From assembly GCA_009784145.1 (NCBI GenBank), contig WRCI01000049.1, forward strand, positions 1-10,443: 10,443 nt of DNA, in the 5' to 3' direction. Below, in pieces: positions 6,691-10,443 of this stretch. The stretch's first letter is position 1. Each line of letters opens with the position of its first letter. Under the pieces are notes generated by a model. The model worked only from the letters and a program-made list of their open reading frames with translations. It did not search any database and was not told the DNA's origin. A program made the position numbers and the translations under genes. The DNA is from Methanobrevibacter sp. (GTDB lineage: Archaea > Methanobacteriota > Methanobacteria > Methanobacteriales > Methanobacteriaceae).

Positions 6691-6862
6691 GCTTAACACA
6701 CGATTAGCGCAAAAATGCCTGTTCGGCATTTTTGGGTTCCGCAAAACACCGTTCGGGCTTACGCCCTCTGCGGTATTTTGCTCCACCACAGTTTGCCAGC
6801 CCTGCAAGCCTGCGGTTTGCTTATTCGGGCTGTCAAACCGTCGCCAATCTTTAACGTTATAC
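6691..6862 (+). other. attC site 3, 172 bp
   Basis: Core GCTTAAC (6691-6697) and closing core GTTATAC (6856-6862; the fifth base deviates from GTTRRRY). Outer arms GATTAGCG (6702-6709) and CGCCAATC (6842-6849) pair with one mismatch. Inside are hairpins at 6710-6734 and an arm pair CGGTTTG/CAAACCG in the distal half. The length is identical to attC site 2 but the internal sequence differs, as is usual for attC sites. ORFs crossing it are not genes. Confidence 0.83.
6710..6734. terminator. Possible bidirectional terminator hairpin within attC site 3
   Basis: CAAAAATGCC (6710-6719), loop TGTTC, then GGCATTTTTG (6725-6734): a perfect stem whose outer part is A-tract/T-tract, giving a short G/C hairpin followed by five T on both strands. 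It is placed 31 bp after the endonuclease stop. Confidence 0.4.
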
Positions 6863-6874
6863 GTCATTTGAGCC

Positions 6875-6903
6875 TTGGCAAATTTAAATAAGAATGCTAG
6901 TAT
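6875..6903 (+). promoter_or_regulatory. Cassette 4 promoter
   Basis: TTGGCA (6875-6880), a 17-bp spacer and TAGTAT (6898-6903), followed by a strong Shine-Dalgarno (AAGGAG, ending 6 bp before the ATG at 6920). It begins only 18 bp inside the cassette. Confidence 0.55.
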
Positions 6904-6919
6904 AAAAAAGGAGAAAATA

Positions 6920-7159
6920 ATGGATTATTATTTGTTGAATATTAATAGAAGTAATATAAATTGTGTAGATGATTAGATAAAGAGTAGAAATATAGCTCCT
7001 ATATTTTATGGAAATTCTACAATAAATGAAATTGTAAATCAAAAAAAGCCTTTCCCACAAGATGCATACATATTTATTGATAATTTTTCAAAAATTAATA
7101 AAAATGCAATTATAATTTCTATTGGTAATATTTCTTATATAATGGATATTAAAGGATAA
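6920..7159 (+). pseudogene. Small hypothetical ORF interrupted by an in-frame TAG
   Basis: From an ATG with an excellent Shine-Dalgarno and promoter, the frame reads 18 codons (MDYYLLNINRSNINCVDD), hits TAG at 6974-6976, then stays open for another 60 codons to TAA at 7157-7159, ending IISIGNISYIMDIKG. The continuity of a sensible protein on both sides suggests one nonsense change, for example TGG to TAG, in an otherwise intact gene of about 79 residues. I do not recognise the product. The next gene starts 7 bp after the terminal stop, so the two formed an operon. A sequencing error, or readthrough, would be the alternative to a true pseudogene. Confidence 0.6.
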
Positions 7160-7166
7160 CAATAAA

Positions 7167-7784
7167 ATGAATGAAAAATGTGATCAAATATTAAGTGAAG
7201 AACATATCAAAGAAAGGCATAGAAATCAACATTGGCCTTTTAATGAAATGTTGGACATATTATCAAATACCATTGTATTTGAAGACATTGGATCTATGAT
7301 AAAATCAGCAGAAGAAATTATTAAAAAAGATGAAACTATTAGAGCAATTGATAGATGGAAGCAGCCATCATTGACTGGTTACCGTGATATTATAATTAAT
7401 ATAAAAATGAGCAATGGTTTTATAGGAGAAATAAGACTTAACGTCAGACAAATGTATGAAGCTAAAGAAATATTTGGTGGTAATGAATTATTTGAGTTAT
7501 TACTTTGTCTTCAAGAAGGTATTGATAATTATGAAATCACTAATCAAGAGGCTACAGATGATTATTTAATAATAATAGAAAATTTAAATATTTTTTATAA
7601 TAAAGCAACTGACTTGGTTTATGCAGAAATGGAGGCAAATGCTTCTTCTCTTGAAATTACACACCCTTCACTTTCGCTATATACAGATAAATATGGTGTG
7701 GGTGATAAAGTTTTATCAGAGTTTACTCGAAATAAATGGCGGCTGCTTGCTGCGAATATTTCAAAACGCCATTTGACAAATTGA
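7167..7784 (+). CDS. RelA/SpoT-like domain protein, N-terminally short
   Basis: The 205-residue protein resembles the second half of a RelA/SpoT-type nucleotidyltransferase domain, as also seen in phage- and toxin-associated versions: DILSNTIVFED (30-40), LTGYRDIIINIKMSNGFIGEIRLNVRQM (69-96, the GYRD strand and the E-I-Q-like strand) and EAKEIFGGNELFELL. The N-terminal part that binds the pyrophosphate donor is missing and the usual EIQ is EIR, so catalytic activity is doubtful. AAGGA precedes the ATG by 10 bp. The last 55 codons overlap a leftward ORF (7619-7912), so the C-terminus may not be original: recognisable similarity ends before about residue 150. It could be a truncated toxin or an inactive remnant. 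The domain assignment is tentative. Confidence 0.55.
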   Translation: MNEKCDQILSEEHIKERHRNQHWPFNEMLDILSNTIVFEDIGSMIKSAEEIIKKDETIRAIDRWKQPSLTGYRDIIINIKMSNGFIGEIRLNVRQMYEAKEIFGGNELFELLLCLQEGIDNYEITNQEATDDYLIIIENLNIFYNKATDLVYAEMEANASSLEITHPSLSLYTDKYGVGDKVLSEFTRNKWRLLAANISKRHLTN

Positions 7785-7912
7785 AGGGATATATCATCAA
7801 TTGATGGAACTACATCTGGGAGTCTGTGATCATTCGCAGTTACTCTAAAGCCAGGAAATGTCCAGACTGCTACACCATTAATGAGTGGATTTGTATTTTT
7901 TGTATCTAACAT
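7619..7912 (-). CDS. Small hypothetical protein, antisense-overlapping
   Basis: A 97-residue ORF starting at ATG 7912-7910 with GGAGG 8 bp upstream, the best leftward start in the region; a longer version from a GTG near 8005 has no Shine-Dalgarno. The protein begins MLDTKNTNPLINGVAVWTF and ends SREEAFASISA; I recognise no family and see no membrane segment. Codon use is ordinary and the DNA is somewhat GC-richer than the surroundings. It converges on and overlaps the 3' end of the gene at 7167 by 166 bp, so at most one of the two is likely to be under strong coding selection there. A leftward promoter at 7990-8019 supports expression. Confidence 0.5.
   Translation of the reverse strand: MLDTKNTNPLINGVAVWTFPGFRVTANDHRLPDVVPSIDDISLQFVKWRFEIFAASSRHLFRVNSDKTLSPTPYLSVYSESEGCVISREEAFASISA
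7734..7774. repeat. 8-bp inverted repeat near the convergent gene ends
   Basis: AAATGGCG (7734-7741) and CGCCATTT (7767-7774) are perfect complements separated by 25 bp, in a locally GC-rich patch next to the stop codon at 7784. It could be a fossil of an attC arm at a cassette fusion, or chance. Confidence 0.3.
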
Positions 7913-7989
7913 ATAAATATCCTCCAATATAATATTAATTGAAATATCAAAATTATCAATAGTGTAAAATAAAAAAAGAGTAGACTCAA

Positions 7990-8041
7990 AATATACTAAT
8001 TTCACATAGAGATTGACAATATCTGATAAATAAAATATGAA
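7990..8041. promoter_or_regulatory. Divergent promoter pair sharing one -35 region
   Basis: The near-palindrome ATTGACAAT provides TTGACA rightward (8013-8018) with a 17-bp spacer to TATGAA (8036-8041), and TTGTCA leftward (8019-8014) with an 18-bp spacer to TATATT (7995-7990). These would serve the genes at 8073 and 7912. The rightward -10 box overlaps an upstream ATG at 8037, arguing that the true start of that gene is 8073. Confidence 0.45.
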
Positions 8042-8072
8042 GTATATTGAAAACCTAAAAAGGAATTGGTTT

Positions 8073-9281
8073 ATGCGTTATATAATAATAGGGATTATTG
8101 CTGGTGCAATTGTTGGATTTATTACAAAATCTGTATTAACTACATTAATTACCGGAATAGTTATTCTGATAATTTGTTTTATTGGTTCTCGATTATTAAA
8201 TCCAGAAAAATATATATTCAATAATATGGTTCTTGAAGCAAGAAAAACTACTGACAAAGTACTCGCAAAAATAAACCAACAATGTTATGATAAAAATATT
8301 CTTATAAGATATTATTCAGAAATAGCAGGTATAGACTTATTAAAACTTCCTAAAAGTGTACAAGATGGTATTGAAAAATATTTAACTTGTATTGAAGGAT
8401 TATGTTATATAATTGGTTTGAACCATAGTAAATTTCCATCGAATTCTATGGTAATGCGATGTATACAGTTTATAACATTTATAGATAAATCTCTATATGG
8501 GTATGGTATTATGCCATGTTCATTTGAAAAAAAAATTAGTTTATATAAGACAGCTAATCTTTATGAAGCCTACTTACATGATCCATCAGCATTTTATACT
8601 TCTGATAATGAAAAAGAAGAAGTAATGCCGTTTAATAATATTATTTATGAATATCAAAATAGTAATCAAATGCCAGATGAAAATAAAAAAACGGAAGAAA
8701 AGAAAATTGTAACTATTAAAGCCAGAAAAAATATTCAACCTTCTGATTGTAATGTTATAGATATTTACAATGAGTTAATAAATAGTAAAAATTCAACTTT
8801 TGAATATATATTTAATAAATTTCAAAATATTCAATGTTTAAATGATGTTGTGTTATATGAGAACTTAGAATATATTGATACTAGTAGTTATTCGACAACT
8901 GTTTCACATTATGTTGATAATAATGGGGAAAGTTATATATCATATTTTTCATATTTACCAAATAAAGCAATTGATTTTCTTTTATTTCAATTAACATTAG
9001 AATTTTTTAGTGGAATATTCTATTATAATAGTCTTGTGACAAAATTAAATGATATTCAGAATTATAAAGTAAAATTAAAACGATTACTACCTGCTTCAAA
9101 TCATTCTTTTTTATATGGTACATATCCATATTATTATGAGAAAGATAATGTACCTTATATTCAAGCATTTTTTGCTGGAATAGGAGGTGAAGTTCTTTTC
9201 GTAGATATTTGTATATTAAATGGTAAAGAATATGAGATAAAAAATACAACGGTGATACAGGTTGCGACAATATTATTTTAG
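8073..9281 (+). CDS. Membrane-anchored protein of unknown function
   Basis: A 402-residue protein with two N-terminal hydrophobic helices. The first (residues 1-18) is glycine-rich, IIIGIIAGAIVGFI; the second (about 22-40) is LTTLITGIVILIICFIGSRLL. A large, probably cytoplasmic domain follows, with a polar, lysine-rich linker near the middle (about 185-220) separating two folded regions. I recognise no domain in either. The ATG at 8073 was chosen over 8037 because AAAGGA lies 8 bp upstream, whereas 8037 has no Shine-Dalgarno and falls in the promoter -10 box. It is the last gene of composite cassette 4 and is divergent from the small gene at 7912. A membrane-tethered sensor or effector is possible, but nothing in the sequence shows it. 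Confidence 0.7.
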   Translation: MRYIIIGIIAGAIVGFITKSVLTTLITGIVILIICFIGSRLLNPEKYIFNNMVLEARKTTDKVLAKINQQCYDKNILIRYYSEIAGIDLLKLPKSVQDGIEKYLTCIEGLCYIIGLNHSKFPSNSMVMRCIQFITFIDKSLYGYGIMPCSFEKKISLYKTANLYEAYLHDPSAFYTSDNEKEEVMPFNNIIYEYQNSNQMPDENKKTEEKKIVTIKARKNIQPSDCNVIDIYNELINSKNSTFEYIFNKFQNIQCLNDVVLYENLEYIDTSSYSTTVSHYVDNNGESYISYFSYLPNKAIDFLLFQLTLEFFSGIFYYNSLVTKLNDIQNYKVKLKRLLPASNHSFLYGTYPYYYEKDNVPYIQAFFAGIGGEVLFVDICILNGKEYEIKNTTVIQVATILF

Positions 9282-9310
9282 TCAAAATTGGGTTTAAATA
9301 AATAGAAGAT

Positions 9311-9350
9311 AAGTACTATAAGCTAGTACTTCACATAAATTACGTTATAC
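9311..9350 (+). other. Reduced attC-like site ending cassette 4
   Basis: The hairpin AAGTACTA-TAAGC-TAGTACTT (9311-9331) runs into TTCACATAAATTACGTTA and the core GTTATAC (9344-9350). The right half matches the site at 103-126, but no R'' core (RYYYAAC) or left arm is visible upstream, so the site looks truncated or highly reduced. The crossover would be G9344^T9345. Confidence 0.5.
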
Positions 9351-9385
9351 GTCATTTAATTAACCTGAAATAACATATTAATTTC

Positions 9386-9414
9386 TTTACAAAATATAGT
9401 AAAATTGTTATTAT
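9386..9414 (+). promoter_or_regulatory. Cassette 5 promoter
   Basis: TTTACA (9386-9391), a 17-bp spacer and TATTAT (9409-9414). The start near 9421 is followed by GGAG at 9426-9429, 7 bp before the ATG at 9437. Confidence 0.55.
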
Positions 9415-9436
9415 ATTTGTGGAGTGGAGTGCAATC

Positions 9437-10053
9437 ATGGGAAAAGTGTATATTTTAACAAATGATTCGATGCCTGAAATTATAAAAATTGGCATTACAG
9501 ACCAAGAAACTATTGAGGATAGAATAAAATCACTGGATAATACATCTGTACCAACACCATTTAGATTTTATTTTGCTATTGAAACAAATAAATATAAAGA
9601 AATCGAAAAATTGATTCATAATGCTTTTTCAGATTATAGAATTAGGAGCAATAGAGAATTTTTTGAAATGGATCCAGAAAGAGCTGTAGCTGCACTAAAA
9701 ATATCAGGTGCAAATTAAATTAAATAATGAAGTGATTGACTAAAAAGGAACCATAATAGAAGAGCCTGTACAAAAAAAGATTTTCTTTTAGTTATGTAGA
9801 TATTCCAATAGGTTCTGAATTAATCTATACAAGAGATGAAGATATCAAATGCAAAGTAATAAATGACAATGAGATAGAATATAATGGAAATAATTATTCA
9901 TTAAGTAAATTAGCAGATGAATTATTAAAGCAAAGTGGCTATAATTGGAAATCTGTTCAAGGACCATTGTATTTTAAATTCAATGAAAAAACACTTTTTG
10001 AATTAAAAAAAGAAAAAGAATCTGAATTATTAGAAAATGAAAGTAACGAATAG
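9437..10053 (+). pseudogene. GIY-YIG nuclease (T5orf172/MUG113-type), frameshifted
   Basis: The first 93 codons encode an intact GIY-YIG domain: VYIL (4-7) as the GIY strand, KIGI (17-20) as the YIG strand, R29, then a helix EIEKLIHNAF and NREFFEMDPERA (72-83). They stop at TAA 9716-9718. Homologues continue through a linker into a C-terminal DUF4357-like domain, and that domain is present downstream in another frame: FSFSYVDIPIGSELIYTRDE...GYNWKSVQGPLYF to TAG at 10051-10053. The linker has decayed: LNNEVID then a stop (9741-9743) in frame 3, then a second shift at an A7 run (9772-9778). At least two frameshifts and one stop lie within about 80 bp. The N-terminal domain may still be made alone. 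ATG 9437 has a GGAG Shine-Dalgarno; a GTG at 9419 is less likely. Confidence 0.78.
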
Positions 10054-10443
10054 AGAAAATAATCCAATTTTAGCGAAAAAGAATTTTTTCAGGGATGTTT
10101 TATCAAAATTAAAAAATAAATGTATTAATAAGCCAATAATAATTACCGCAATATATAAACATACAGATAATGATATTTGGGTTACATTTGTTCATGTAAA
10201 ACCATATACCAATAATAAATTCCAAAATAAAAATACAAAAATAAAATATAATCAAAAATTATGTGGCCATATAAATATCAGTAGAAATGATATAGAAAAA
10301 TATTTTAAATTATCAGAAGAATATGATAATGAAGATTTTATAATAATCGCTAATTTGATAGAATATACTTACTATGGAATGAAACGTATCGGATTAAAAT
10401 TATATGAAGAAAATTATTTTATGCCATTTAGATTAAAAACAAT
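10037..10443 (+). CDS. Hypothetical protein, 3' end beyond the window
   Basis: An open frame from the first ATG after an in-frame stop (TAG 10031-10033), overlapping the last 17 bases of the GIY-YIG remnant. At least 135 residues are visible: MKVTNRENNPILAKKNFF, a strand-rich middle (IIITAIYKHTDNDIWVTFVHV), then LCGHINISRNDIEKYF and FIIIANLIEYTYYGMKRIGL. I recognise no family. No clear Shine-Dalgarno; translation may be coupled to the upstream frame. The C-terminus is not in the window. Confidence 0.6.
   Translation, partial: MKVTNRENNPILAKKNFFRDVLSKLKNKCINKPIIITAIYKHTDNDIWVTFVHVKPYTNNKFQNKNTKIKYNQKLCGHINISRNDIEKYFKLSEEYDNEDFIIIANLIEYTYYGMKRIGLKLYEENYFMPFRLKT

Larger units (their letters stand above)
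3699..6856. mobile_element. Integron gene cassette 3 (complete restriction-modification system)
   Basis: Bounded by crossover points G3698^T3699 and G6856^T6857. The start GTTAAGCGCAATACAC (3698-3713) is the reverse complement of 6682-6697 with one mismatch. The four genes fill it end to end: the leftward specificity gene stops on cassette base 1, and the rightward endonuclease stops 2 bp before the terminal repeat. Two divergent transcription units within one cassette is an atypical layout. Confidence 0.83.
6857..9344 (+). mobile_element. Integron gene cassette 4 (composite)
   Basis: Starts at the GTTATAC core (6856) and ends at the next GTTATACGTCATTT (9344). No internal attC is recognisable although it holds four ORFs on both strands. 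Unlike cassettes 1-3, its end lacks a clear complement of its start, and the terminal attC appears reduced. It probably arose by fusion of cassettes or by loss of attC sequence. Confidence 0.6.
9345..10443 (+). mobile_element. Integron gene cassette 5, partial (GIY-YIG remnant plus hypothetical)
   Basis: Starts at the GTTATACGTCATTT core, whose first 14 bases are identical to the start of cassette 4, and runs past the right edge without a further attC. Confidence 0.6.

Noticed and set aside
6652..6871. ORFs on both strands across attC site 3
   Set aside because: Open frames result from the higher GC content and symmetry of the attC; neither has a ribosome-binding site or recognisable product.
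8037..8072. ATG at 8037 as start of the membrane protein
   Set aside because: No Shine-Dalgarno, and it overlaps the predicted -10 box; the ATG at 8073 has AAAGGA at proper spacing.
9007..9285. Leftward ORF within the membrane protein gene
   Set aside because: Shadow of a longer gene with a good start signal; no independent promoter or Shine-Dalgarno.
1..10443. Integrase gene, CRISPR array, tRNA or insertion sequence
   Set aside because: None could be recognised. The repeated sequence in the window is accounted for mainly by attC sites and operators, and no transposase or tyrosine recombinase motif is present.

Overview
The window reads as a stretch of a chromosomal integron cassette array from an AT-rich bacterium, most likely a Treponema-type spirochaete. 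AT-rich genes are separated by three GC-richer, hairpin-filled blocks of about 170 bp (1060-1227, 3533-3704, 6691-6862). Each block opens with an RYYYAAC core and closes with a GTTRRRY-like core, as attC (59-base element) sites do. Long attC sites and AT-rich cassettes fit the integron described in Treponema denticola, but this taxon call is an inference: no integrase, rRNA or housekeeping gene is present.

Layout. Cassette 1 (121-1221) carries a DUF4238-family protein. Cassette 2 (1222-3698) carries an EcoRI-family adenine methyltransferase translationally coupled to a DUF262 (DGQQR)-HNH nuclease, a candidate restriction-modification or defence pair. Cassette 3 (3699-6856) is a complete restriction-modification system. 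Leftward it has a Type I-like modification subunit (TTG start) and a half-length specificity subunit; rightward it has a small XRE control protein and a PD-(D/E)XK endonuclease. This matches the AhdI-like (Type IIH) arrangement. The stop codon of the specificity gene is formed by the first three bases of the cassette.

Cassette 4 (6857-9344) is composite. It has a small ORF broken by an in-frame TAG, a RelA/SpoT-like domain protein lacking its N-terminal part, a short leftward gene overlapping it antisense, and a two-helix membrane protein of unknown function. It ends in a reduced attC-like sequence. Cassette 5 (9345 to beyond the right edge) begins with a GIY-YIG (T5orf172-type) gene broken by frameshifts, overlapped by a hypothetical gene that runs off the window.

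How it works together. Cassettes 1, 2, 4 and 5 each carry a recognisable sigma70-type promoter (17-bp spacer) just inside the 5' boundary, and cassette 3 has its own divergent promoters, so expression need not depend on a distant Pc promoter. In cassettes 1 and 2 the -10 box ends 5-6 bp before the ATG and there is no Shine-Dalgarno, which suggests leaderless mRNAs. In cassettes 1-3 the two cassette ends are inverted repeats of 16-19 bp, extending well past the 7-bp core and defining the cassette limits. The cargo is dominated by DNA-modifying and DNA-cutting proteins, so the array looks like a defence and addiction repertoire.
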